From Polaromonas sp. (GTDB lineage: Bacteria > Pseudomonadota > Gammaproteobacteria > Burkholderiales > Burkholderiaceae_C), in contig NZ_JAQSDN010000032.1 of assembly GCF_029945925.1 (NCBI RefSeq), forward strand, positions 1 to 35,713: a stretch of 35,713 bases of DNA, given 5' to 3'. The translations under genes were made by a program, and so were the position numbers. Each line of letters begins with the position of its first letter. Positions within the stretch are counted from its first letter, which is position 1. Shown in pieces: positions 8,541 to 16,864 of the stretch. The notes under the pieces are model-generated. The model was given only the letters and a program-made list of their open reading frames with translations, searched no databases and was not told the origin of the DNA.

Positions 8541-8574
8541 AAAAAAGGCCACTGGGTTGGCAGTGGCCTTTTTT
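8541..8574. terminator. Bidirectional intrinsic terminator between rimO and tRNA-Leu
   Basis: A 14-bp perfect inverted repeat (8541-8554 with 8561-8574) has six A residues on the left arm, six T residues on the right arm and a GGTTGG loop. The symmetric A/T ends make it functional in both directions: for rimO on the plus strand and for tRNA-Leu on the minus strand. Confidence 0.93.
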
Positions 8575-8603
8575 GTACCAGCTTTCGCTGGGTTTGATGT
8601 ATC

Positions 8604-8688
8604 TGGTGCCCGGGAGAGAACTCGAATCTCCACATCTTGCGATACACGGACCTGAACCGTGCGCGTCTACCAATTCCGCCACCCGGGC
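8604..8688 (-). tRNA. tRNA-Leu (anticodon CAG)
   Basis: Read on the minus strand, acceptor GCCCGGG pairs with CCCGGGC before ACCA (CCA encoded). The D arm is followed by anticodon stem CACGG/CCGTG with loop TTCAGGT, giving anticodon CAG for the codon CUG. A long variable arm (TATCGCAAGATGTG region) and T arm GAGATTCGAGTTCTC complete a class II tRNA of 85 nt. It is convergent with rimO. A possible -10 (TACACT, minus strand) lies nine bases before the 5' end. Confidence 0.96.
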
Positions 8689-8924
8689 ACAGCCAGCAGT
8701 GTACCATTACAGAATCGGTTTTCCGGTCCGGATTCCAAAAAATTTCAATCGAGGTGCGGGCCATGAGGCGCATCACGCGCCAGGCTCGCACCTTCACGCC
8801 ACGGTCCGGCAAACCGCCGGCTTTTGACATGCAGAAAAATACAGACAAGACGGATTTCCCGCCGGCAGCAAGCCGGCGCCGGAATTCTTTTCCCCATTAA
8901 TCATCTCAAGAAGAGAGACCAGTT
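8689..8924. other. Region between tRNA-Leu and rnr, with small in-frame upstream ORF
   Basis: This 236-bp stretch should contain the divergent promoters of tRNA-Leu and rnr. A GCCGGC/GCCGGC hairpin (8861-8877) lies in the rnr leader. An ATG at 8829 opens 23 codons that end at TAA 8898, in the same frame as rnr. That upstream ORF has no ribosome-binding site and no recognisable product. A TTGACA at 8824 lacks a matching -10. Confidence 0.45.
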
Positions 8925-11252
8925 ATCAAAACAACTACACACAGCAACGGCCAGGGTGCCGGACTGCTCGCCGAATTCGAAGGCACTGTTTCAGGCCACC
9001 GCGATGGCCACGGCTTCGTGCTGCGCGATGACGGCGAAGCCGACATCTACCTGCCGCCCAACGAAATGCGCGCCGTGCTGCACAAGGACCGCGTCAAGGC
9101 GCGCATCGTGCGCCACGACCGCAAGAACCGGCCCGAAGGCCGCGTCACGGAAATCATTGAACGCTCGCCCAATCCCATCATTGGCCGCCTGCTGCAGGAA
9201 AGCGGTGTCTGGCTGGTGGCGCCCGAGGACAAGCGTTACGGCCAGGATGTGCTGATCCCCAAGGGCGCCATCGGCACGGCCAAGCCCGGGCAGATCGTGG
9301 TGGTCCAGCTGACCGAGCCGCCGGCGCTGTTTGGCCAACCGGTCGGCCGCGTCAAGGAAGTGCTCGGTGAAATCGACGACCCGGGCATGGAAATTGAAAT
9401 TGCCGTGCGCAAATACGGCGTGCCGCATGAGTTCAGCGACGCCGCGCTGGCGCTCGCCCGCACCCTGCCGGACGCCGTTCGTCCCGCCGACAAAAAAGGC
9501 CGCGTGGACCTGACCGACATTCCGCTGGTGACCATCGACGGTGAAGACGCGCGCGACTTCGACGACGCCGTGTATTGCGAGCCGGCCAAGGTGGGCCGCG
9601 GCAAGGGCTGGCGCCTGCTGGTGGCGATTGCCGACGTGAGCCACTATGTGGAAACCGGCAGTGCGATCGATATCGACGCCTACGACCGTGCGACCAGCGT
9701 ATATTTCCCGCGCCGTGTGATCCCCATGCTGCCCGAGAAGCTCTCCAACGGCCTGTGTTCTCTCAACCCCAATGTCGAGCGCCTGTGCATGGTCTGCGAC
9801 ATGCTGGTCAACGCCAAGGGTGAAGTTCACGCCTACCAGTTTTACCCGGCCGTGATGTTCAGCCACGCCCGTTTCACCTATACCGAAGTCGCCGCCATCC
9901 TGGCCAACACGCGCGGCCCGGAAGCGGCCCAGCGCAAGGCGCTGGTGCCGCACCTGCTGGACCTGCATGATGTGTATCAGGCGCTGCTCAAGGAGCGTGG
10001 CGTGCGCGGCGCGGTGGACTTTGAAACCACCGAAACGCAGATCGTCTGCGACGAGGCCGGGCGCATCGAGAAAATCGTTCCACGCACGCGCAATGTGGCG
10101 CATCGGCTGATCGAGGAGTCCATGCTGGCGGCCAACGTCTGTTCTGCGGACTTCATCTCCGGCAGCAAACACGAGGGCCTGTTCCGCGTGCACGAGGGCC
10201 CGACACCCGAGAAGAAGGACATACTGCGCACCTACCTGAAGGCCCTCGGCATTGGCATGACGATCACGGAGAACCCAGCGCCGGGCGAGTTCCAGCAGAT
10301 CGCCATGGCCACCAAGGACCGGCCCGATGCGATGCAGATCCATTCCATGCTGCTGCGCTCCATGCAGCAGGCGATCTACACCCCCATGAACGCCGGCCAC
10401 TTCGGCCTGGCCTATGAGGCCTACACACACTTCACCAGCCCGATCCGCCGCTACCCGGACCTGCTGGTGCACCGCGTCATCAAGGCAGTGCTGACCAAGT
10501 CCAGATACCAGCTGCCGGTGTTGCCTACTCCTGGCGAGGCCGAGGCCAAGCTGTCGAAGCGGCTCGCCTCGCGCGTCACCGAGCCGGACCAGAAACCGAA
10601 AAAACCCACGGCCGACCAGCTCGCCTGGCAGGCCGCCGGCCTGCATTGCAGCGCCAACGAACGCCGTGCCGACGAAGCCAGCCGCGACGTGGAAGCCTGG
10701 CTCAAGTGCAAATACATGCGCGAGCATCTGGGCGAGGAGTTCGGCGGCGTCGTCACGGCCGCCACCAGCTTTGGCATTTTCGTCACGCTCGATGCGATGT
10801 ATGTCGAAGGCCTGGTGCATATCACCGAACTGGGCGGCGAGTATTTCCGCTTTGACGAGGCGCGCCAGGAACTGCGCGGCGAGCGCACTGGCCTCCGTTA
10901 TGCCATTGGCACCCGGGTGCGGGTCCAGGTCAGCCGGGTCGATCTCGACGGCCGCAAGATCGACTTCCGCCTGGTGCGCGAGGGCGAAGAGCTCGTCGCC
11001 CGCGCCATGAAGGACAAGGCCGGCGGCCGCACCTCCGACCTGCCTGAGCAGGAGCGCGCACTGCCGCGCAAGGCCAGCGAGCAGCGCGGTGACAAGCGCG
11101 CGGGCAAGGGCACCGAGCAGCGTGCCGGCGCGCGCGAGGGCAGTGCGGCGGGCAGCCGCACTGCCAAGTCGCCGATCCAGGCGCTGAAGGCGGCGGTCAA
11201 GAAGTCGGCCGCCAGCGCCGGGCGCAAGCAAAGCAAGAAACCCAGGCGGTAA
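8925..11252 (+). CDS. rnr: Ribonuclease R (3'-5' exoribonuclease), unusual start codon
   Basis: RNase R degrades structured RNA processively in the 3'-5' direction. The product has cold-shock/OB domains, then an RNB catalytic domain with the acidic cluster IDGEDARDFDDA (nt 9534-9569). An S1 domain (about nt 10735-10985, GVVTAATSFGIFVTL) and a Lys/Arg-rich tail ending KKPRR follow. The conserved GTVSGHRDGHGF motif lies upstream of the first ATG/GTG/TTG in frame (GTG 9018), so translation must begin earlier. The frame is open only from 8901. I place the start at ATC 8925, seven bases after the purine run AAGAAGAGAGA (775 residues); CTG 8964 is another candidate. The N-terminal winged-helix domain of E. 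coli RNase R is absent. Confidence 0.9.
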   Translation: MKTTTHSNGQGAGLLAEFEGTVSGHRDGHGFVLRDDGEADIYLPPNEMRAVLHKDRVKARIVRHDRKNRPEGRVTEIIERSPNPIIGRLLQESGVWLVAPEDKRYGQDVLIPKGAIGTAKPGQIVVVQLTEPPALFGQPVGRVKEVLGEIDDPGMEIEIAVRKYGVPHEFSDAALALARTLPDAVRPADKKGRVDLTDIPLVTIDGEDARDFDDAVYCEPAKVGRGKGWRLLVAIADVSHYVETGSAIDIDAYDRATSVYFPRRVIPMLPEKLSNGLCSLNPNVERLCMVCDMLVNAKGEVHAYQFYPAVMFSHARFTYTEVAAILANTRGPEAAQRKALVPHLLDLHDVYQALLKERGVRGAVDFETTETQIVCDEAGRIEKIVPRTRNVAHRLIEESMLAANVCSADFISGSKHEGLFRVHEGPTPEKKDILRTYLKALGIGMTITENPAPGEFQQIAMATKDRPDAMQIHSMLLRSMQQAIYTPMNAGHFGLAYEAYTHFTSPIRRYPDLLVHRVIKAVLTKSRYQLPVLPTPGEAEAKLSKRLASRVTEPDQKPKKPTADQLAWQAAGLHCSANERRADEASRDVEAWLKCKYMREHLGEEFGGVVTAATSFGIFVTLDAMYVEGLVHITELGGEYFRFDEARQELRGERTGLRYAIGTRVRVQVSRVDLDGRKIDFRLVREGEELVARAMKDKAGGRTSDLPEQERALPRKASEQRGDKRAGKGTEQRAGAREGSAAGSRTAKSPIQALKAAVKKSAASAGRKQSKKPRR

Positions 11253-11303
11253 AGACATGATCACCCCTGATCCATTGCCCGCCACGCCCGGGAACAAACA
11301 ACC

Positions 11304-11852
11304 ATGCTGATCCGCATCCTGTCCTTTCTGGTGGATAGCCTGTTCTTCGTGCTGATAGGCGCGGCGCTGATGCGTGCCTGGATGAACCGCCTGCGCATCA
11401 ACATGAGCGCGCAGCCCGGCACCTTTGTGATGGCCGTGACGGACTGGCTGGTCAAGCCCTTGCGGCGCGTGTTGCCCAAGGCGCTGGCGCAGGCCCGCGT
11501 GGACTGGGCCAGTCTGCTGGCTGCCTTCCTGCTGGCGCTGGTGTATGCGCTGGTGTGGGCGGCCCTGTTCGGCGCCTTGCTGAACCTGACCGCGGCCATG
11601 CTGCCGGCTTTGCTGCTGATGGGCCTGAAGATGCTGGTGCGTGTCGCGTTGCAACTGGCCTTCATGGTGGTTCTGGTTTACGCCGTCATTTCCTGGCTGC
11701 AGCCGGGCTCGCCCATGTACGGCCTGCTGGGCCGGCTGGCCGAGCCGCTGCTGGCGCAGCTGCGGCGCATCATCCCGGCGATCGGCGGGGTCGACCTGTC
11801 GGCGCTGGTGCTGCTGCTGCTGCTACAGATCGGCCTGATGGTTCTGGGCTAG
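11304..11852 (+). CDS. YggT family inner-membrane protein
   Basis: The 182-residue protein is almost entirely hydrophobic, with about four membrane segments arranged as two similar halves. Each half has hydrophobic helix, Trp/Arg motif (RAWMNRLR and ISWLQPGSPMY), then a conserved P-x-x-x-x-[LI]-R-R-[VI]-[LI]-P element (KPLRRVLP, AQLRRIIP). This duplicated pattern is the YggT family, found near cell-division or osmotic-response genes in other bacteria; its molecular role is unclear. It starts 51 bp after rnr and may be cotranscribed. Its last 30 bp overlap the 3' end of the opposing nnr gene. No strong ribosome-binding site is visible before the ATG. Confidence 0.88.
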   Translation: MLIRILSFLVDSLFFVLIGAALMRAWMNRLRINMSAQPGTFVMAVTDWLVKPLRRVLPKALAQARVDWASLLAAFLLALVYALVWAALFGALLNLTAAMLPALLLMGLKMLVRVALQLAFMVVLVYAVISWLQPGSPMYGLLGRLAEPLLAQLRRIIPAIGGVDLSALVLLLLLQIGLMVLG

Positions 11853-13370
11853 CAGCGAAGCGGTCAGCGTCTGCCCCGGGTGGCAGGCCGGCCAGTCATC
11901 GGCCAGCTGGCCATGCTGGAAAACGGCGCTGCAGGCGGCGTCGAATGCAGTCTGTCCGCCGGCCAGCCGGGCACCGACCATGCCCGCCAGCACATCGCCG
12001 GTGCCGGCCGTGGCCAGGCGCGCGTTGCCGGTGGGGTTGATGGCGCTGGCCTGATCCGGCGCAGCGATCACCGTGCCTGAGCCCTTGAGCACCACCACGC
12101 AGCCGAATTTTTCAGCCAACTGCCGCGCCGCCTGCAGGCGGTTGGCCTGCACCGCGGCAGCGCTGCTGCCGAGCAGGCGCGCGGCCTCCAGCGGATGTGG
12201 TGTCAGAACCGTGCGGTAAGCGCGGCCCTGGCGGGCCCGGAGCAGGGTTTGCAGCTGGGTGTCAGCGGCGATGGCATTGAGCGCATCGGCATCCAGCACG
12301 GCCGCCTGCGCGCCCGACAACACGCGCGGCAGCACGCCGGCCACGGCGTCGCCGCCGCCGCAGCCACAGACCAGCACCTGGGCCTTCAGGTCCAGCGCCT
12401 CGGGGCTGCGGAACATCAGTTCGGGCTGCTGCGGGTCCACCGTGAGCCCGGCGCCGCCAAGCAGGGCCACAAACACCCGGCCAGCGCCCGCATGCAGGGC
12501 GGCACGCCCGGCGAGCAGGGCGGCGCCGCTCATGTGGGTGGCGGCTTGCGGGCTGGACTGTCCGCCGAGGATGGCGACATCGCCGAAGCTGCCTTTGTGG
12601 CTGGCGTGCGCTGCCTGCGCCCGGGGGTGTGGCCCGGCGCGGTCCTGGCCCAACAGCCAGGCGTCGGGCGCCAGCGCCGGTGCGGGGGTGACGCCGAGGT
12701 CGTCCCACCAGACCTGTCCGGCCAGGTCGCGGCCGGCGGCCGTGAACAAGCCCGGCTTCAGCGTCAAAAGACTCAAGGTAAATCGGGCGCCAGCCCTTGA
12801 TGGTAAAGCGCGGGCAGCTATAAATTCAGGAGCAATCGACGCGCCGGTATCGGCGTCCAGCCCGCTCGGAATATCGATCGCCAGGACCGGCTGCGGGCTG
12901 GCCCGCAGCAGCGCCAGCCACCGGCCGAGCAGATCGGTCTGGTCCGCGGCAGCCGCAGGGCGGGATGCGCCGCCTATGCCCAGCAGGGCGTCGATCGCGA
13001 AGTCAAAGCCGACCGGCGGCACCTTGGCAAAGGGCACGCCGGCCGCACGGGCGCGCACCAGCGAGGCCAGCGCATCGGCGGGCACCCGGGCTTCTTTCTG
13101 CGCGCCCAGCCAGGTCACCACCACGGTTTTGCCCCACTGGTGCAGATGCATGGCCGCTTCCAGGCCGTCGCCGCCGTTGTTGCCCGGCCCGCAGGCGATC
13201 CAGATGCACTGCGCGTGCGGCGCCAGCGCCAGGGCCAGGCGCGCGGTGGCCAGCCCCGCACGTTGCATCAGGGTGTGGGGCGCCAGCGGGGCCGCGGCCT
13301 GCTGCTCCAGCAGGCGCGTGGCGGCCACCCCATGGAGCGGCAGGCTGAGGGCAGGGGAGACGGCTAACAT
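11823..13370 (-). CDS. nnr: Bifunctional NAD(P)H-hydrate repair enzyme (epimerase + dehydratase)
   Basis: This enzyme repairs damaged NADHX/NADPHX. The N-terminal YjeF_N domain (1-230) epimerises the hydrates: GNNGGDGL (63-70), Asp127 in IDALLG, and IPSGLDADTG (167-176). The C-terminal ribokinase-like domain (about 240-515) is the ADP-dependent dehydratase: KGSFGDVAILGG (259-270), VLKGSGTVI, NPTGN and the catalytic GTGDVLAGM (456-464, Asp459). Residues about 181-198, between SGLDADTG and the conserved LKPGLFTAAG, are encoded by a copy of the dispersed repeat, which seems to lengthen this segment without breaking the frame. It lies 18 bp after dadA and is probably its operon partner. The 3' end overlaps the YggT gene by 30 bp. 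The ribosome-binding site is weak. Confidence 0.95.
   Translation of the reverse strand: MLAVSPALSLPLHGVAATRLLEQQAAAPLAPHTLMQRAGLATARLALALAPHAQCIWIACGPGNNGGDGLEAAMHLHQWGKTVVVTWLGAQKEARVPADALASLVRARAAGVPFAKVPPVGFDFAIDALLGIGGASRPAAAADQTDLLGRWLALLRASPQPVLAIDIPSGLDADTGASIAPEFIAARALPSRAGARFTLSLLTLKPGLFTAAGRDLAGQVWWDDLGVTPAPALAPDAWLLGQDRAGPHPRAQAAHASHKGSFGDVAILGGQSSPQAATHMSGAALLAGRAALHAGAGRVFVALLGGAGLTVDPQQPELMFRSPEALDLKAQVLVCGCGGGDAVAGVLPRVLSGAQAAVLDADALNAIAADTQLQTLLRARQGRAYRTVLTPHPLEAARLLGSSAAAVQANRLQAARQLAEKFGCVVVLKGSGTVIAAPDQASAINPTGNARLATAGTGDVLAGMVGARLAGGQTAFDAACSAVFQHGQLADDWPACHPGQTLTASLLAQNHQADL
12776..12832 (-). repeat. Short dispersed repeat, copy B (in frame inside nnr)
   Basis: On the minus strand it reads TTTATAGCTG, GCGCTTT, ACCATCAAGGGCTGG, then CGATTTACCT, matching copy A (1873-1931) block for block. 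It encodes nnr residues about 181-198 without a stop. The GCGC...CAAGGGC blocks form an imperfect hairpin. Confidence 0.65.
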
Positions 13371-13388
13371 GGGCCGATTGTGCAGCCT

Positions 13389-14660
13389 TCAGGCGGCCGG
13401 GGATGTGAGCCGGCTCAGGTCCAGCCCTTCGAGGTCAATCTCCGGCGCCTGGCCGGCGACCAGGTCGGCGACGGCCCGCGCGCTGCCGCAGCTCAGCGCC
13501 CAACCGCTGGAACCGTGGCCCAGGTTGAGCCACAGGCCGGGCAGGCCGCTGGCACCGAGGATGGGCGGGCCGTCCGGCAACATGGGTCGCACGCCTTTCC
13601 ATTCCTGCACATGGGTGGTGGTATTGGAGGTGTGGGCGGCGCCCGGGAACCAGTCCTGCAGCACTTTGTAAAGCGTCTGGATGGCCGCGGCGCTCTTTTT
13701 GTCGGGCCGGCCGCCGATTTCAGCGCTGCCGGCCACGCGCACGCGGTTGCCCAGGCGCGAGATCGCGACCTTGTAACGTTCGTCCATCAGGGCACTGCGC
13801 GGCGCGTTCAGTGGTTCGCGAAGCGGCGCGCTCAGCGAGTAGCCGTACACCGCTGCCAGCGGAACCCGGATGCCGAGCGGCCGCAGCAGCGTGGCCGAGT
13901 CCAGGCCGGCGCACACGACCACCGCGTCTGAGTTCCGCGGTGTCGCTTCGCCCGCTATCAAAAAAGTAGCTGGCTGCGCCCGGTCCAGTTGGGCCACAGT
14001 CGTATTGAACTCAAAAGTCACACCCAGGCGCTGGGCTTCGGCCTTGAGCAGCAGGGCAAACTGGCGGCAGTTGGCCACTTCGTCGTCGGGCAGGTGAATG
14101 GCGCCCAGCAAGGGTGTGTCCGGGTTCAGCGCCGGTTCGATCCGGCGCGCCTCGTCGGAGCCGATCTGCCGGAAGCTGACCCCTGCACCGCGCAGCAACT
14201 GCAGGCCGGGTTCGACCATCCGGCCGTCCTGTTCGGCGCGCAGCAGCACCATGTAGCCGGGACTGCGGTCGTATTCGAGCTGGTGCTCGGCGGTGATCTG
14301 GTGCAGGCGCGCGCGGCTGTAAAAAGCCAGGCGCTGCAGGCGGGCACGGTTGGCCAGGTAGGTTTCCAGCCGGCAGGCGCGCCACCATCGCCACATCCAG
14401 GCCAGCTCGCGGCCGGACAGCGGCAGGCTGAGCCTGACCGGTGCGTGGCGGCCCAGCAGGTGGCCCAGCACCTTGCCCGGCATGCCGGGTGCCGCCCAGG
14501 GCGTCACGTAGCCCGGGGCCACCACGCCGGCATTGGCAAAACTGCTTTCTTCGGCAGCCGCACCCCGGCGCTCGAAAACGGTGACCTCATGGCCGTCCCG
14601 GGCGAGCTCCCAGGCGGTGGTGATGCCGATGATGCCGGCGCCTATCACGGCGACCCTCAT
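13389..14660 (-). CDS. dadA: D-amino acid dehydrogenase (FAD-dependent), DadA
   Basis: DadA oxidatively deaminates D-amino acids, typically D-alanine, at the inner membrane and passes electrons to the respiratory chain. The 423-residue protein is a full-length DAO-family flavoprotein. The N-terminal FAD motif is VIGAGIIG (5-12), with the FERRG ribose-binding acid near residue 30. The conserved [23 protein letters not shown] segment (39-61) is a DadA hallmark. C-terminal [13 protein letters not shown] and [10 protein letters not shown] complete the FAD site. Residues about 222-237 are encoded by a dispersed-repeat copy. No alanine racemase gene is adjacent, unlike the E. coli dadAX pair. nnr follows 18 bp downstream. 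The upstream 360 bp separate it from the divergent rpsB. Confidence 0.93.
   Translation of the reverse strand: MRVAVIGAGIIGITTAWELARDGHEVTVFERRGAAAEESSFANAGVVAPGYVTPWAAPGMPGKVLGHLLGRHAPVRLSLPLSGRELAWMWRWWRACRLETYLANRARLQRLAFYSRARLHQITAEHQLEYDRSPGYMVLLRAEQDGRMVEPGLQLLRGAGVSFRQIGSDEARRIEPALNPDTPLLGAIHLPDDEVANCRQFALLLKAEAQRLGVTFEFNTTVAQLDRAQPATFLIAGEATPRNSDAVVVCAGLDSATLLRPLGIRVPLAAVYGYSLSAPLREPLNAPRSALMDERYKVAISRLGNRVRVAGSAEIGGRPDKKSAAAIQTLYKVLQDWFPGAAHTSNTTTHVQEWKGVRPMLPDGPPILGASGLPGLWLNLGHGSSGWALSCGSARAVADLVAGQAPEIDLEGLDLSRLTSPAA
13950..13997 (+). repeat. Short dispersed repeat, copy C (inside dadA)
   Basis: The plus strand carries GCTATCAAAAAAGTAGCTGG, CTGCGCCCG, GTCCA, GTTGGGCC. This has the same layout as the other copies: AGCTATCA/TAGCTG head, GC-rich hairpin arms, 5-base loop. 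It is antisense to dadA and is read through in frame as residues about 222-237. Confidence 0.55.
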
Positions 14661-14874
14661 GGGGCCGTCCCTGCAGGGCGGGGACTGGGGCTGGGGCGGA
14701 AAGTCGGTGGGTTCATGTTTATGGGTTCAATCGGACGGAAGCCGGCGCGGGAAAAGCGCATGCTGCTCTTGTTTTTGAAGTGCCGGCGGGACCGCCAACC
14801 CTGGCCGGCGCGCCGCCGGCAACAGCGGATGGGGCGTGGCAGGGCTCGGGCGGGGACGTTGGCACAGGCAGGGA

Positions 14875-14883
14875 TGTTATACT
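14875..14883 (+). promoter_or_regulatory. Extended -10 promoter of rpsB-tsf
   Basis: TGT-TATACT is an extended -10 element (TG one base before TATACT). The -35 at 17-bp spacing is poor (GACGTT), which is tolerable for an extended -10. Transcription would begin near 14890, leaving a leader of about 130 nt before rpsB. Confidence 0.6.
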
Positions 14884-14889
14884 CAGCAG

Positions 14890-15020
14890 GCTGTACGAAA
14901 GGCAATTCCGCCGCCGTGCAGCAAATCGCAAATCAGCCATTCAAGGTGTTGCCCGAGAGCTTTCAACCATGCTTTCAGGTGATAAGCGCTGATTTTAGAC
15001 ACAACCTTTGGAGTATCTCT
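14890..15020 (+). promoter_or_regulatory. rpsB mRNA leader, candidate S2 autoregulatory region
   Basis: The leader from the predicted start to the rpsB ATG is long for a ribosomal protein gene. In gammaproteobacteria S2 represses its own rpsB-tsf mRNA through such a leader. By analogy this region may do so, but I could not define a matching structure by eye. TTTGGAG, eight bases before the ATG, is the ribosome-binding site. Confidence 0.35.
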
Positions 15021-15773
15021 ATGTCAACAAGCATGCGTGAAATGCTGGAAGCCGGCGTCCATTTTGGTCACCAAACCCGCTTCTGGAACCCCAAGATGGC
15101 CCCGTACATCTTCGGCCACCGCAACCGTATCCACATCATCAACCTCGAAAAATCGCTGCCGATGTTCGAGGACGCGATGAAGTTCGCCAAGCAGCTGTCC
15201 GCCAACCGCGGCACCATCCTGATGGTGGGCACCAAGCGCCAGGCCCGCGAACTTGTTTCCGCTGAAGCCAAACGCGCCGGTGTGCCTTTTGTCGACCAGC
15301 GCTGGCTGGGCGGCATGCTGACCAATTTCAAGACGGTCAAGACCTCGATCAAGCGCCTCAAGGAAATGAAGGCCCAGCAGGAAGTCGGTCTCGACACCCT
15401 GAGCAAGAAAGAGCAGCTCACGTTCAAGCGTGAAATGGAAAAGCTGGAAAAAGACATCGGCGGCATCCAGGACATGAATGCCCTGCCTGACGCGATTTTC
15501 GTGATTGATGTGGGTTTCCACAAGATCGCCATCCTTGAGGCCAAGAAGCTGGGCATTCCGCTGATCGGCGTGGTGGACTCCAACCATTCGCCCATCGGCA
15601 TCGACTACGTGATCCCCGGCAACGACGACTCGTCCAAGGCTGTGGCGCTGTATGCCCGCGGCATCGCCGACGCGATCATTGAAGGCCGCGCCGCTGCCGG
15701 CAATGACGTCGTCAAGATGGTTGCTGCTGAAAGCAGCGACGAATTCGTCGAAGTGGAAAACGCAGCCGCCTGA
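15021..15773 (+). CDS. rpsB: 30S ribosomal protein S2
   Basis: S2 is a late-binding protein of the small subunit, bridging head and body and required for S1 attachment. The 250-residue product begins [20 protein letters not shown], the family's N-terminal signature. It contains VGTKRQARE and the [14 protein letters not shown] segment, a coiled-coil insertion (about 110-150) and PDAIFVIDV with NSPIGID-type motifs near the end. The start at 15021 is fixed by TTTGGAG upstream and by the family N-terminus, although the frame stays open far upstream. An attenuator-like hairpin follows, then tsf. Confidence 0.98.
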   Translation: MSTSMREMLEAGVHFGHQTRFWNPKMAPYIFGHRNRIHIINLEKSLPMFEDAMKFAKQLSANRGTILMVGTKRQARELVSAEAKRAGVPFVDQRWLGGMLTNFKTVKTSIKRLKEMKAQQEVGLDTLSKKEQLTFKREMEKLEKDIGGIQDMNALPDAIFVIDVGFHKIAILEAKKLGIPLIGVVDSNHSPIGIDYVIPGNDDSSKAVALYARGIADAIIEGRAAAGNDVVKMVAAESSDEFVEVENAAA

Positions 15774-15798
15774 TTGGCCCGGCCCTGCGCCTGACGCG

Positions 15799-15825
15799 AA
15801 AAAGGGGCTCGCGTAGCCCCTTTTT
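15799..15825 (+). terminator. Hairpin with T-run between rpsB and tsf (attenuator)
   Basis: An 11-bp perfect stem (15799-15809 with 15815-15825) has a CGCGT loop, and its right arm ends in five T residues. It looks like an intrinsic terminator placed between two cotranscribed genes, so it probably lowers tsf expression relative to rpsB rather than ending the operon. Confidence 0.85.
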
Positions 15826-15887
15826 CACAGCCTTGTCCAAAGGCATCCCCTTTATTTGAAGTCAATACGACATACGGAGAACTGAAG

Positions 15888-16802
15888 ATGGCAATCACAG
15901 CAAGCATGGTCGCAGAGTTGCGCGCAAAAACCGACGCACCGATGATGGAATGCAAGAAGGCATTGACCGAGGCCGACGGCAACTTCGAAAAAGCCGAAGA
16001 GATCCTGCGCGTCAAGCTGGGCAACAAGGCGGGCAAGGCCGCTTCCCGCATCACCGCTGAAGGCGTGATCGCCTTCCACGGCGAAGCTGCAGTGGGCGCG
16101 CTCGTCGAGATCAACTGCGAAACCGACTTCGTCACCAAGAACGACAGCTTCCTGGCTTTCACCGACGCGGTGGTCAAGGGCATCGTCAAGAACAACCCGG
16201 CCGACGTGGCCGCGATCGGCGCCATGCCTTTGAGTCTGGACGGTTTCGGCCCGACGGTGGAAGACGTGCGCAAGGGCCTGATCGGCAAGATCGGCGAAAA
16301 CATGAGCGTGCGCCGCTTCAAGCGTTTTGAAGGCGGCAAGCTGGCCTCCTACCTGCACGGCACGCGTATCGGCGTGGTTGTCGAGTACGAGGGCGACGAA
16401 GTGCCGGCCAAGGACGTCGCCATGCACGTCGCCGCGATGAAGCCGGTGTCGCTGTCGAGCGACCAGGTGCCTGCCGAGCTGGTGGCTCGGGAGCGTTCGG
16501 TCGCTGCGGCCAAGGCCGCCGAGGACGCAGCTGTGGCCACCGCCGCAGGCAAGCCTGTGCAGTCCCCCGAAATTGTTGCCAAACGTATTGAAGGCGGCGT
16601 GCAGAAATACCTCAAGGAAGTGTCCCTGTTCAACCAGCCTTTCGTTAAAAACGACAAGCAAACCGTTGAGCAGATGCTCAAGGAAAAAGGAACGACCGTG
16701 AAGGCGTTCACGCTGTATGTTGTCGGCGAAGGCATCGAGAAGAAGGTCGACGATTTCGCGGCTGAAGTGGCCGCCCAGGTGGCCGCCGCCAAAGCGGCCT
16801 GA
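15888..16802 (+). CDS. tsf: Translation elongation factor Ts
   Basis: EF-Ts releases GDP from EF-Tu so it can reload with GTP. The 304-residue protein has the N-terminal UBA-like domain (1-45, [20 protein letters not shown]) and the core with the EF-Tu contact motif TDFV (79-82). A coiled-coil/dimerisation part follows, and the C-terminal module contains [20 protein letters not shown] lies eight bases before the ATG. It follows rpsB after the attenuator and precedes pyrH by 62 bp, the usual betaproteobacterial order. Confidence 0.98.
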   Translation: MAITASMVAELRAKTDAPMMECKKALTEADGNFEKAEEILRVKLGNKAGKAASRITAEGVIAFHGEAAVGALVEINCETDFVTKNDSFLAFTDAVVKGIVKNNPADVAAIGAMPLSLDGFGPTVEDVRKGLIGKIGENMSVRRFKRFEGGKLASYLHGTRIGVVVEYEGDEVPAKDVAMHVAAMKPVSLSSDQVPAELVARERSVAAAKAAEDAAVATAAGKPVQSPEIVAKRIEGGVQKYLKEVSLFNQPFVKNDKQTVEQMLKEKGTTVKAFTLYVVGEGIEKKVDDFAAEVAAQVAAAKAA

Positions 16803-16864
16803 TTGCGCCCGCTGATCCGAAAGGCCGCTAAACTTACGCCCATAAAAACGACAGGAACTCTCCC

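Larger units (their letters stand above)
14661..15020. other. 360-bp divergent region between dadA and rpsB
   Basis: The right part holds the rpsB promoter (-10 at 14878-14883) and about 130 nt of rpsB leader. The left part (14661-14850) is GC-rich, presumably carries the dadA promoter on the minus strand, and shows no convincing gene, repeat or terminator. Confidence 0.5.

Noticed and set aside
6441..8633. Long open frame antisense to phaR and rimO
   Set aside because: It mirrors strongly conserved genes on the other strand; His/Arg/Gly-rich translation without domains is the usual by-product of GC-rich codon bias.
8824..8829. TTGACA as the rnr promoter -35
   Set aside because: No credible -10 at the right spacing; the sequence there is AAGACG.
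8991..11654. Very long open frame antisense to rnr
   Set aside because: Same reason: the sense strand encodes a full RNase R, and the antisense product has no recognisable fold or ribosome-binding site.
12259..13671. Open frame opposite nnr and the end of dadA
   Set aside because: It spans two genes and their junction on the opposite strand and has no family features.
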